The notes under the pieces are model-generated. The model ran no database searches and was not told where the DNA came from. It saw nothing but the letters and a program-made list of their open reading frames with translations. Shown here piece by piece: positions 18,598-26,607 of a stretch of 64,000 nucleotides of DNA. Made by a program: the position numbers and the translations under genes. How positions within the stretch are numbered: the stretch's first letter is position 1; every line of letters begins with the position of its first letter. Source of the stretch: Brevibacillus brevis. Its GTDB lineage: Bacteria; Bacillota; Bacilli; Brevibacillales; Brevibacillaceae. Where the stretch lies: assembly GCF_900637055.1 (NCBI RefSeq), contig NZ_LR134338.1, forward strand, positions 3,544,001 to 3,608,000, read 5' to 3'.

Positions 18598-19671
18598 TCA
18601 TTTTTTCGAGACACGCAAATAGAGCTCTTCTAGCCTCATCCGCTGCTTATGGATATCATGGTTTTTTTCTACTTTCAGTCGAGCCTCCGTCGTGATCTGT
18701 GCCCATTCATGACTTTCTGTTAGAACACGGTTGATCATTTTCCCGAGTGCAGTCGGCGATTTCTCCGGGACAAGATATCCGGTCCTTTTGTTTTCGACCA
18801 GCTCAGGAATCCCCGCGTGATAGGTGGAAATGACAGGGCGTCCGCTAGCCATCGCTTCCATAATGACATTGGGAATTCCCTCTTGATTGCCATTTCTCGC
18901 TGTCTTGCATGCGAGGATAAACAAATGGCACTTGGCCAGTTCACGCTGGACTTCACGATGTGGCAGTGCACCTTTGAGCACGACTTGTGTGCCTAACCTG
19001 TTTTTCTTGATCAGTCGTTTGAGCTTCTTTTTTTCTTCTCCATCGCCGACGATGATTAGCTTCGCCTTGGGATGTTTTTTATGCACCTGGGTAAACGCCT
19101 TGATTAACGTATCCATCCCCTTTTTTTCAGTCAGTCTCCCTACACTTAGCAATCGGTACTCCCCATTTTCCACAGGCTGTTGCGGCAGCATCGGAAATTT
19201 GCGCAAATCAATTCCTGAACGAATAAGGGTAATTTTAGACGGGGGACAGCCCAGACGAATCAATCGCTTTCTCATGTGATTGCTGACGACTGTAAACGCC
19301 TGGCCCTTTCGAAAGAGACGCGTAAGGGACCGTCTGTACACGGGATTTTCTTTTACGCGCTTGGTCGCATCAAAGCCGTGAAAGGAAGTGATCAGGGGAA
19401 GCTTGCTTTTTTGTGCATAAGGAAGCAATTCTAATCCAGCAGGACCAAAACGGGCATGCAGGCATTTAATTTTTTTTCGTCGCAGCCAAGTGGAGAGGCC
19501 GGCCATATGCTTGCGCACATAGACCGGCGAATAAGGAAATTGTTTTCGGTTAAAGGCTCGCTGTCGGGTCAACACCACGGGTTTGACCACTTGATGTCCA
19601 AGCAATTGCTCATAAATAAATGTTTCACTCTTGGGAAGAAACTTTCTGCGATAAACGAGGACCCGATGCAT
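18598..19671 (-). CDS. GT4-family glycosyltransferase (YtcC-like position)
   Basis: A 357-residue GT-B glycosyltransferase. The acceptor half includes LHARFGPAGLE and SFHGFDAT. The donor half carries VGRLTEKKGMDTLIKAF and the E-x7-E region EGIPNVIMEAMASGRPV. There is no membrane segment, but the protein is very basic, which suits association with the inner membrane surface. It lies between the epimerase and UDP-glucose dehydrogenase genes, as ytcC lies near ytcA and ytcB. The sugar and acceptor are unknown. Confidence 0.88.
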   Translation of the reverse strand: MHRVLVYRRKFLPKSETFIYEQLLGHQVVKPVVLTRQRAFNRKQFPYSPVYVRKHMAGLSTWLRRKKIKCLHARFGPAGLELLPYAQKSKLPLITSFHGFDATKRVKENPVYRRSLTRLFRKGQAFTVVSNHMRKRLIRLGCPPSKITLIRSGIDLRKFPMLPQQPVENGEYRLLSVGRLTEKKGMDTLIKAFTQVHKKHPKAKLIIVGDGEEKKKLKRLIKKNRLGTQVVLKGALPHREVQRELAKCHLFILACKTARNGNQEGIPNVIMEAMASGRPVISTYHAGIPELVENKRTGYLVPEKSPTALGKMINRVLTESHEWAQITTEARLKVEKNHDIHKQRMRLEELYLRVSKK

Positions 19672-19697
19672 GCAACTGGCCTCCTTTATGACGGGAG

Positions 19698-20648
19698 TTA
19701 CCCCTTCGATTGCGAACGAATCTCTGCTAATTGATGGCGAAGGCCCTCTTCTAGCGTTACTTTTGGTTTGTATCCCAAGCGTTGTTGGGCAAATTGGATA
19801 TCCGCACAGGTTCGCAAGGAATCACCTGCTGGCCCATTTTGATACGCAATGCGAGGGGTTAGATTCATTAACGTGCCCATGATGGATAGCACATCGATGA
19901 GCTTGATTTCCCGATCTCCACCCACATTAAAAATGTCACCAGGAACGGCATGCTGTGCAGCGAGCAGATTCGCCTCTACCGCGTCTGTTACATACGTAAA
20001 GTCTCGTGATTGCTGGCCATCTCCATAGATGATGACCTGCTCGCCTTTCATCATTTGACGAAAAAAGCGATGAAAAGCCATATCGGGACGCTGTCTGGGA
20101 CCGTATACCGTAAAGTAGCGAAGCATGGTCACCGGGAGTCCATAAGCTTTCACATATACCGAGCAGATTTGCTCCATCGCTTCCTTGGTCACTCCATAGG
20201 GGGAAACTGGGCGAAGAGGCGCATTTTCATTGGTTACGGTCCCTTGCATCGTCCCGTATACCGAAGAGGAGGACGAGACTACGATGACAGGCGGCTTCGG
20301 TCTTTGCAAGCAAGCCTCCAGCAATTCTTGTGTAGCCAAAATATTATGGCTAACATAATCGGCAAAGGACTTTCCCCAGCTGTTTCTCACTCCCGGCAAG
20401 GCAGCGAGGTGGAAAACAACATCGACGTTCTCGAGCCAAATGTCCCAACGCCCAGTCTGAAGCGTTGTAGAATGGAAGGTGAAGGCAGGATGTTTTCCTA
20501 TTTCGGCCAGATTACGTAGTTTCGCAGCAACATCGTAGTTATCGATGAACCCGTCTATCCCGATGACTGTCACGCCATCGTTCAACAAGCGCTGCGTCAA
20601 ATGAGACCCAATAAAACCTGCACAGCCGGTGACAAGAGCTTTCTTCAT
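19698..20648 (-). CDS. NAD-dependent NDP-sugar epimerase (UDP-glucose/glucuronate 4-epimerase-like)
   Basis: A 316-residue extended SDR. The NAD loop TGCAGFIGSHL is at 8-18, and the catalytic YxxxK reads YGVTK (about 153-157) after the serine stretch VSSSSSVYG. GDGQQSRDFTYVTD is the sugar-binding region. The first codons overlap the GT2 gene's stop by 4 bp. Together with the dehydrogenase gene it could turn UDP-glucose into UDP-galacturonate. It resembles YtcB of B. subtilis in type and context. Substrate specificity is inferred only from context. Confidence 0.9.
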   Translation of the reverse strand: MKKALVTGCAGFIGSHLTQRLLNDGVTVIGIDGFIDNYDVAAKLRNLAEIGKHPAFTFHSTTLQTGRWDIWLENVDVVFHLAALPGVRNSWGKSFADYVSHNILATQELLEACLQRPKPPVIVVSSSSSVYGTMQGTVTNENAPLRPVSPYGVTKEAMEQICSVYVKAYGLPVTMLRYFTVYGPRQRPDMAFHRFFRQMMKGEQVIIYGDGQQSRDFTYVTDAVEANLLAAQHAVPGDIFNVGGDREIKLIDVLSIMGTLMNLTPRIAYQNGPAGDSLRTCADIQFAQQRLGYKPKVTLEEGLRHQLAEIRSQSKG

Positions 20649-21448
20649 CGTCTCCGACGCCTCACTTTCTTCAGCCTTCTAATGACTAAATAACCGTTTT
20701 TGTAACCATAGATGGCCTTGTACTTCTTGCCCCACCTTTTCAGATAAAATTTGAATGTTTTTTTTCGCAAATAATTTCGGCGGAACTTCATCTTGCTATC
20801 CGTGAGCTGACCTTTATGCTTCGTTCGGTTGTAAAGGATTTTGTTGATGTATCTGACCCGATACTTTTCAATTAATCGCAAAATGATTCGCCGGTCCTCC
20901 ATAATCCTTCCCTCGTACCGATCCGAGGTATCCCAACCACCCACTTGATGCAGTGCATCTACGCGATAACAACGTGGAGAAACCATCCAGCGATTGTACT
21001 TCAGAAACTGGTACTTGTTATGAAATGTCTTGTGCGTCACCTTGAACGACTTGGTATACTTTCCGCGCCTAACTTTCCAGATGTTCATGTTGCCATAGAA
21101 GAGAGCTGTGCTTTTCTTGCTTTTGTGAATGTACTTTTTGAGCACCGCCAGCGTTCGTTTCGGTAACCAGTCATCGGAGTCGAGTTGTACAAGATAAGGG
21201 GTATCTACCATTGACAATGCCTGATTCATGACTTTGCCGATTCCAGAATTTTGTTCCATTCGATGATACATAATGTTTGGGTGGTACATATATTTTTCAA
21301 TTTTACTTCTGGTTCGATCGGTGGACGCATCGTCAATGATCAACAGCTTCCAATCTTTTGAGGTTTGATTCAAGACGCTTTTGATGGCTTTGCGAATAAA
21401 CTTGGCGCGATTGTAGGTCGGAATGACTACAGTAAAGGTCGGATTCAT
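20645..21448 (-). CDS. GT2-family glycosyltransferase
   Basis: 267 residues with the GT-A fold: N-terminal FTVVIPTYNRAKFIRKAIKS, DDASTDRT near residue 38, and the metal-binding QLDSDDW near residue 95. The C-terminal third is strongly basic, ending in KKVRRRRR, and should hold the enzyme at the membrane surface. There is no membrane helix. It overlaps the genes on both sides by 4 bp (ATGA), so translation across this part of the operon is coupled. Donor and acceptor are unknown. Confidence 0.88.
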   Translation of the reverse strand: MNPTFTVVIPTYNRAKFIRKAIKSVLNQTSKDWKLLIIDDASTDRTRSKIEKYMYHPNIMYHRMEQNSGIGKVMNQALSMVDTPYLVQLDSDDWLPKRTLAVLKKYIHKSKKSTALFYGNMNIWKVRRGKYTKSFKVTHKTFHNKYQFLKYNRWMVSPRCYRVDALHQVGGWDTSDRYEGRIMEDRRIILRLIEKYRVRYINKILYNRTKHKGQLTDSKMKFRRNYLRKKTFKFYLKRWGKKYKAIYGYKNGYLVIRRLKKVRRRRR

Positions 21449-22491
21449 ACGTCCTCCCTCTTAACAGCCGGAATGCAAATGGACGATTTGTCGCTTACAA
21501 TGAAAACGCCCGTACTGTTAGAAGATTGACCCGTCATCATCGATGAGCGGCCAAAAACGCTGTTTGTTATTTTCCATGCAATGTCATGCAACGAGCAGTT
21601 TTCCAGCAAGATACTATTTTCGAGATACGAGCAATTTTTCAAGCTTACGCCATTTTGGATCGAGACGTACGGTCCGATTTGGCAATTTTCAATCACACAA
21701 TCATCACCAATTAGTACGGGACCCGTAATCTTCGAATTTTTCACAATGGTTCCTTTGCCAATTTGATGTTGATTGCCTAGCTCCCTCGTAAGCATCCACT
21801 GGTTGGCCTCCAGCCAGCGATCGATGGTTCCCACATCCGAATACTTTCCGTTGGTGACGGAATGGGCCAATTTGAATCCGCGATTAATCATCGATTGAAT
21901 CGCATCCGTTATTTCTAGTTCGCCTCTGGGAGATGGCTGCAGGGTAGCAATCGACTCAAAAATAGGTGGCGTAAACAGGTATGCGCCAATCACTGCCAGG
22001 TTGCTCTTTGGCTGACGTGGCTTTTCCTCTACAGAGATTAATCGTCCTTTTTGTACTTCTGCAATCCCATAATCCTGTGGTCTCTCCACTTGACTCAGCA
22101 TCACGACACCGTCAGATTTCCCCTTCGTAAACGCTTTGGTAAGCCCGTGAAGTGAATCCATCAATAAATTATCACCTAGTAGCAAGATAAACGGTTCGTC
22201 TTGCAAAAACGGTTGCGCTAGCTGGACAGCATGGGCAATTCCCAGTCTTACCTCCTGCCTGATAAACGTAATGGTAGCCCCGAATTGACTACCATCGCCC
22301 ACCATGGGAGGAATCTGTGATTGTGAAGGATGTATCACGATGCCAATGTCCTGAATGCCCACTTCACGCAGTTTGCGAATGCAATAGTGTAAGACCGGGT
22401 GATTGGCCACAGGGAGGAGGGTTTTCGGTTGCGAATAGGAAAAGGGGTGCAATCGCGACCCACGTCCAGCACACAAGATTAACCCTTTCAC
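21445..22491 (-). CDS. Sugar-1-phosphate nucleotidyltransferase (RmlA-long/YtdA-like)
   Basis: 348 residues that make an NDP-sugar from a sugar-1-phosphate and an NTP. The N-terminal signature is LCAGRGSRLHPFSYSQPKTLLPV, and the catalytic Asp sits in LLGDNLL. The C-terminal third (from about residue 245) reads as left-handed beta-helix hexapeptides (IKNS.ITGPVLIGDDCVIENCQIG). The start is the GTG at 22491, with GGGGAGTG 6 bp upstream; an open extension to 22593 does not look coding. The activated sugar (UDP- or dTDP-linked) is uncertain, and the name glucose-1-phosphate thymidylyltransferase would also fit. Confidence 0.88.
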   Translation of the reverse strand: MKGLILCAGRGSRLHPFSYSQPKTLLPVANHPVLHYCIRKLREVGIQDIGIVIHPSQSQIPPMVGDGSQFGATITFIRQEVRLGIAHAVQLAQPFLQDEPFILLLGDNLLMDSLHGLTKAFTKGKSDGVVMLSQVERPQDYGIAEVQKGRLISVEEKPRQPKSNLAVIGAYLFTPPIFESIATLQPSPRGELEITDAIQSMINRGFKLAHSVTNGKYSDVGTIDRWLEANQWMLTRELGNQHQIGKGTIVKNSKITGPVLIGDDCVIENCQIGPYVSIQNGVSLKNCSYLENSILLENCSLHDIAWKITNSVFGRSSMMTGQSSNSTGVFIVSDKSSICIPAVKREDV

Positions 22492-22612
22492 AAGTATCAC
22501 TCCCCAGTTGTGCTCTGCGATACTTATAAGGTATGCGTATCTGGATAGCTGGACAGGGCAGACGTCCACATCGGCGAAAGAAAAGGCAACCACCTACATC
22601 ATTAACATCGAA

Positions 22613-23785
22613 TTAACCTGTTTTTAAAAGCTGTTGCTTCTCTTCTCTTCGCGTTGGAACTACGGTTTCAAATACGTTCAGATAGCCTTGCGCAGTTGCA
22701 TACCAAGAAAAAAACTTTGCTCGTTGCAGAGCCTGTTTGCCCATTTCATTCCGGACGGCAGGTGAACTCCACAACAGTTCCCAGACAGCAGGCAATCCTT
22801 TTTCCCAATCTTTTGGCGGGATGATAAAGCCACTTTTCTCGTGAGCAACGACTTCACGAATGCCGCCACGTGGAGTGGAAATGACGGGCTTTCCGGAAGC
22901 CATTGCCTCTAAATTGACACGGCAAAACGCTTCTTTCCAAACGGATGGTGTCGCTACGACATCCCCAATTTGGTAGTAAAGCGGCATTTTTGCGGATGGT
23001 ACGAAATTGACGAAACGCACCTTTTCACCCAAAGGCTTCGCAAGGCGCTTGAGCTCGCGAACATACGGATTCAGGCGATTGCTACCGTATCCCGTACCGC
23101 CCACAATGACGAGTCTGGCTTTCGGGTCTTGTTTGCTGACCTGGCGAAAGGCTTTGATCAGCACATGGACCCCTTTTCCGCGCATGAGTCTACCGGCATA
23201 AAACAAGATGCGATCATCTGGCTTCAATCCTAGTTCTTGACGCATTTTTTTAATCGCGATCTTTGCAACCTGATAAGGCGTGACATCGACTCCGAGGTGA
23301 ACCGCATGAATTTTATTTGCAGGAATCTTGCACGTCCGAATAAAATGTTGACGTAAAAATTCACTGTTGGTAATAAAACCCGCTGCCAGTCGAACGGCAC
23401 GCCGCATATTTTCCTTGCTGATAATCGGCTGTGAACCGTACACGTGAGAGTGCATATTCACAAAGACTGGGATCTTGGGAAAATGGCGTTTTAATGTGAG
23501 AACATAGATCGGTCTGTTTTCCACAAGAATGACATCTGGCTTGTTCTTCTTGATATGGTTAATAATCCGGCGCAAATATGGCTTTGGCCCTTGATACGGG
23601 ACGCGAATGAACTGCCGGTTTTCTTCCACGGATGAGGTTGGATAGGTCGCACATTGACGAGTGTAGATCGTCACGTTATGCATGGGCTCGATCATCTTTG
23701 TGACCTCGTCGATATCGTGTTCGACCGAGCTTCCTTTGACCGGTGGCACAGAAAAGGGACCCGGACTAATAATTGCGATGTTCAT
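22613..23785 (-). CDS. GT4-family glycosyltransferase (CotSA-like)
   Basis: A 390-residue GT-B glycosyltransferase. The N-terminal ISPGPFSVPPVKGSSVE is typical of CotSA/YtcC-type enzymes of spore formers. The donor half shows YAGRLMRGKGVHVLIKAF and the E-x7-E stretch EAFCRVNLEAMASGKPV. The gene starts inside the last 20 bp of the coiled-coil gene, so they are coupled. It is the second gene of the operon. The CotSA likeness is from memory of motifs; the transferred sugar is unknown. Confidence 0.86.
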   Translation of the reverse strand: MNIAIISPGPFSVPPVKGSSVEHDIDEVTKMIEPMHNVTIYTRQCATYPTSSVEENRQFIRVPYQGPKPYLRRIINHIKKNKPDVILVENRPIYVLTLKRHFPKIPVFVNMHSHVYGSQPIISKENMRRAVRLAAGFITNSEFLRQHFIRTCKIPANKIHAVHLGVDVTPYQVAKIAIKKMRQELGLKPDDRILFYAGRLMRGKGVHVLIKAFRQVSKQDPKARLVIVGGTGYGSNRLNPYVRELKRLAKPLGEKVRFVNFVPSAKMPLYYQIGDVVATPSVWKEAFCRVNLEAMASGKPVISTPRGGIREVVAHEKSGFIIPPKDWEKGLPAVWELLWSSPAVRNEMGKQALQRAKFFSWYATAQGYLNVFETVVPTRREEKQQLLKTG

Positions 23786-24188
23786 TTCGCTCGATCTCCC
23801 ACTCCTTTTTCAGTGAAAGAACTACTTGATACAAGTACTGCAATTGTTTTGTATGGTGCTCTTCAAGCTTCTCCCATCTTTCTTCCCACGAAGCAAGCGC
23901 CTCTCTCAGTTCCATCACTTCTTGCTCAAGCTTGTGAACCTGTTCCACGACTGCCTCGTCGGTCTCTCTCATAATAATTTCAAAGGTAGGCTCCAAGACC
24001 AGTTCCTTTGGCTGCTCTGCTGTTGTATTTACGACCAACTCCTGGACGTTTTCCGTTTCTTCCTCTTCCTGTTTTTTATTGGCATTTACGATTGAAATAC
24101 GTTGAACGGCCTCATCTACGACATAATTTCCTGAAAATACACCTGGTGTCACCCAATGAGACAGATCCCATTTTTTCCGTTTTTCCAC
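23766..24188 (-). CDS. Coiled-coil protein, first gene of polysaccharide operon (possible spore coat protein)
   Basis: 140 residues with no signal peptide. A folded-looking N-terminus (KKWDLSHWVTPGVFSGNYVVD) is followed by an acidic linker and a predicted coiled coil over about residues 80-135 (EQVHKLEQEVMELREALASW). The start is GTG with AGGAGG upstream. Its place at the head of a glycosyltransferase operon is like that of ytxO, a spore coat gene ahead of ytdA-ytcABC in B. subtilis. I infer a similar role as coat anchor or regulator, without sequence proof. Confidence 0.7.
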   Translation of the reverse strand: MEKRKKWDLSHWVTPGVFSGNYVVDEAVQRISIVNANKKQEEEETENVQELVVNTTAEQPKELVLEPTFEIIMRETDEAVVEQVHKLEQEVMELREALASWEERWEKLEEHHTKQLQYLYQVVLSLKKEWEIERNEHRNY

Positions 24189-24222
24189 AAGTCATCGCCT
24201 CCTGAAGCTTGCATCTACGTAA

Positions 24223-24252
24223 TATGTTATGACCGACAAGGAAAATGGGTAC
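24223..24252 (-). promoter_or_regulatory. Candidate sigma-K promoter of the polysaccharide operon
   Basis: On the minus strand CATAACATA matches the sigma-K -10 pattern CATAnnnTA. A TACC carrying the -35 AC lies 17 bp upstream. It is 35 bp ahead of the first gene's GTG and directly after the dnaD terminator. This would place the operon in the mother cell late in sporulation. Confidence 0.45.
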
Positions 24253-24267
24253 GTGTACGGTGACATA

Positions 24268-24304
24268 GAAAAAACCGCTTGATTTAGATGAAATCAAAGC
24301 GGTT
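24268..24304 (-). terminator. Terminator of dnaD
   Basis: On the minus strand AACCGCTT-GATTT pairs with AAATC-AAGCGGTT and is followed by a T-run. It overlaps the dnaD stop codon. Confidence 0.88.
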
Positions 24305-24977
24305 GCCCGTGGTCTCTCATATTTGCTTGTCTGCGGAAATTCAAGCTGTAAAGACGCGCTTGTTCTACGGTTGTTATCTGTTGCTTTTGCCATTCGAGCA
24401 AGATCCTGTCGATATAGCGGATGTGGAGCTTGCCGACGGTTGCAGCCTCACGCAAAGCGGTCAAAATCAATTCTTCCTGATAGCCATCCTGTTCGGTCCA
24501 CATATGGATATTCTCCAACTCAAACGGCGCTAGCGGGCGGCCAAATGCCTGCTCAAAACGAGCGTAAATGGCAACAGGTTCCGCATCCAGTGAAACGGCC
24601 ACTTCCATATAAGGGTCCATGCTTCTCGGGTCTGCTTGCTGCTCCCGCCAGGTCTGGTACAGCTTTTTGTACAACGGGGTCAAATTGTATTGCTCATGAC
24701 GCATGCCAGTTTGTGGGTCAATAAACTCATCTATCGTAATCCAATCTTCTTTTAATAGCTTTTGAAGAGATTGAATCAATCTCCTGCTGGTCATGGACAT
24801 GCGTTCCTCCAGCTCTGTTAAGGTCGGGAATCGATTCCCTTCCTGCTGAAAGGATAGCAAATGAATCAGTAGCATCATCTCGTCATCAGTCAATGACATA
24901 CGCTTATACATTTTCAAAAGAAGGTTGGAGACGGATGTTGCTCCTTCTTGCAACAATTGCAATATATGGGAGTCCAT
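24294..24977 (-). CDS. dnaD: DNA replication initiation protein DnaD
   Basis: 227 residues with the DnaD layout: an N-terminal winged-helix oligomerisation domain (about 1-120, with MMLLIHLLSFQQEGNRFPTL) and the C-terminal DnaD domain (about 130-215) with FEQAFGRPLAPFELENI and YIDRILLEWQKQ. The YxxxIxxxW-like motif binds DNA. DnaD remodels DnaA/oriC and helps load the DnaB helicase. It lies downstream of asnS as in B. subtilis, but nth, the usual next gene, is replaced by the polysaccharide operon. Confidence 0.93.
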   Translation of the reverse strand: MDSHILQLLQEGATSVSNLLLKMYKRMSLTDDEMMLLIHLLSFQQEGNRFPTLTELEERMSMTSRRLIQSLQKLLKEDWITIDEFIDPQTGMRHEQYNLTPLYKKLYQTWREQQADPRSMDPYMEVAVSLDAEPVAIYARFEQAFGRPLAPFELENIHMWTEQDGYQEELILTALREAATVGKLHIRYIDRILLEWQKQQITTVEQARLYSLNFRRQANMRDHGQPL

Positions 24978-25101
24978 AACGCATATTCACCTCTGGGTTG
25001 GAATAACAAGGGAGTGCGTAAAACGCGCTGTCAAACAATAGGAACACCCTGCTGCCCTCTCGCAACAGGGTGTAGATCGTTCGTTCACCGATAAAGGAAC
25101 T

Positions 25102-26391
25102 CTACGGATAGAGACGATTCAGCATGCGTGGGAATGGAATGGTTTCACGCACATGATCCAGACCGCAAATCCATGCAATGGTGCGCTCCAGACCCAAACC
25201 GAAGCCTGAGTGAGGAACTGTACCATATTTGCGCAGATCCAAATACCAGCGATAAGCCTCTTCCGAAAGCTCATGCTCAGCAAAACGTTTCTCCAAAAGT
25301 TCTGGATCATCAATCCGCTGGCTACCCCCGATGATTTCACCGTAGCCTTCCGGTGCGATCATATCCGCACACAGTACCACTTCCGGACGTTCAGGGTGTG
25401 GCTTCATGTAGAAAGCCTTGATTTCGGTAGGATAATGGGTAATGAAAACTGGCTTGTCGAAGTGGTCCGCAATCATCGTCTCATCCGGTGCTCCGAAGTC
25501 GTCTCCCCATTTGATCTCGCTACCTTTTTCCTGCAACAGTTTGATCGCATCATCATAAGAGATGCGTGGGAACGCCCCCGTTACATTTTGCAGTTTTGTT
25601 GTATCGCGCTCCAACGTTTTCAGTTCGCGCTCACAGTTTTTCAATACGGATTGTACCACATGAGAAACAAACGCTTCCTGAATACGCAGATTTTCTTCGT
25701 GATCCACGAAAGCCATCTCCGGCTCGATCATCCAGAACTCGATCAAGTGACGACGTGTCTTGGATTTCTCGGCGCGGAAAGTTGGACCGAAAGAGTAAAC
25801 GCGACCTAACGCCATAGCGGCTGCTTCCATATAAAGCTGGCCGGACTGCGAGAGATACGCATCCTCCTCAAAATATTTGGTATGGAACAGATTGGTGGTA
25901 CCTTCCGCAGAGGTCGGTGTCAGAATCGGTGGATCTACTTTTACGAACCCGTTCTCGTGGAAGAACTCATACATGGCGCGAATCACCTCGGAACGCACAG
26001 CCATGACTGCACGCTGACGTGGAGAACGCAACCACAGGTGGCGATGGTCCATGAGGAAGTCAACACCGTGTTCCTTCAAGGAAATCGGATATTCCTGGGC
26101 GACCTGAATAATTTCCACACCTGTTACTGTCAGTTCGTAACCGCTTGGTGCGCGGTCATCCGCACGAACTACACCGGTTATGTAAAGTGAGCTTTCTTGT
26201 GTGAGCTGCGATGCATTCTCCCACACTTCTTCCGCTACTTCCGCTTTTACTACTACACCTTGGATGAAGCCGGATCCATCGCGGAGCTGCAAAAATTGAA
26301 TCTTGCCGCTGCTGCGTTTGTTGTATAACCAGCATCCCAGGCGTACTTCTTGTCCAACATGCTGCCCGATTCGGGCAATCGTCGTCAACAT
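25102..26391 (-). CDS. asnS: Asparaginyl-tRNA synthetase
   Basis: A 429-residue class IIb aminoacyl-tRNA synthetase. An N-terminal OB-fold anticodon-binding domain covers about 1-105. Motif 2 appears as [22 protein letters not shown] and motif 3 as [12 protein letters not shown] near the C-terminus. The ATG at 26391 was chosen (GGAGGG 9 bp upstream, length like the 430 residues in B. subtilis); the open frame to 26448 runs into the promoter. A clear sigma-A promoter precedes it. I looked for a T-box leader and found none. Confidence 0.96.
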   Translation of the reverse strand: MLTTIARIGQHVGQEVRLGCWLYNKRSSGKIQFLQLRDGSGFIQGVVVKAEVAEEVWENASQLTQESSLYITGVVRADDRAPSGYELTVTGVEIIQVAQEYPISLKEHGVDFLMDHRHLWLRSPRQRAVMAVRSEVIRAMYEFFHENGFVKVDPPILTPTSAEGTTNLFHTKYFEEDAYLSQSGQLYMEAAAMALGRVYSFGPTFRAEKSKTRRHLIEFWMIEPEMAFVDHEENLRIQEAFVSHVVQSVLKNCERELKTLERDTTKLQNVTGAFPRISYDDAIKLLQEKGSEIKWGDDFGAPDETMIADHFDKPVFITHYPTEIKAFYMKPHPERPEVVLCADMIAPEGYGEIIGGSQRIDDPELLEKRFAEHELSEEAYRWYLDLRKYGTVPHSGFGLGLERTIAWICGLDHVRETIPFPRMLNRLYP

Positions 26392-26447
26392 TGAATGATT
26401 CCCTCCATTTACCATGCCACGCAAATACAGACTAAGTATACCTAACA

Positions 26448-26476
26448 ATTATACTATTGGGGGTCTGTAAATTCAA
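26448..26476 (-). promoter_or_regulatory. Sigma-A promoter of asnS
   Basis: TTGAAT and TATAAT on the minus strand are separated by exactly 17 bp, about 55 bp ahead of the asnS ATG. Confidence 0.75.
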
Positions 26477-26480
26477 TGAA

Positions 26481-26543
26481 AGTCTCCCTGCATAATGTTA
26501 ACCATAAATCAATTATGTAAACTAATGTGCATTTGGGAGACCT
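26481..26543. repeat. Inverted repeat upstream of asnS
   Basis: AGTCTCCC and GGGAGACCT bracket a region with weaker inner pairing (CATAAT/ATTATG). It lies between the repeat-protein gene and the asnS promoter. It may end the upstream transcript, although the T-run on the minus strand is poor, or serve as an operator. The rest of the 216-bp gap shows nothing else. Confidence 0.4.
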
Positions 26544-26607
26544 GATCTCAACATCGGCCTCCCTGCTTCTGAATCATCCACTCGCCCCATTGTTGTTTCC
26601 TACCGAA

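Noticed and set aside
22492-22593. N-terminal extension of the nucleotidyltransferase
   Set aside because: The GTG at 22491 has an ideal ribosome site and the family signature begins right after it.
26392-26607. T-box leader for asnS
   Set aside because: No specifier loop, T-box sequence or terminator was found between the promoter and the start; only about 55 bp separate them.
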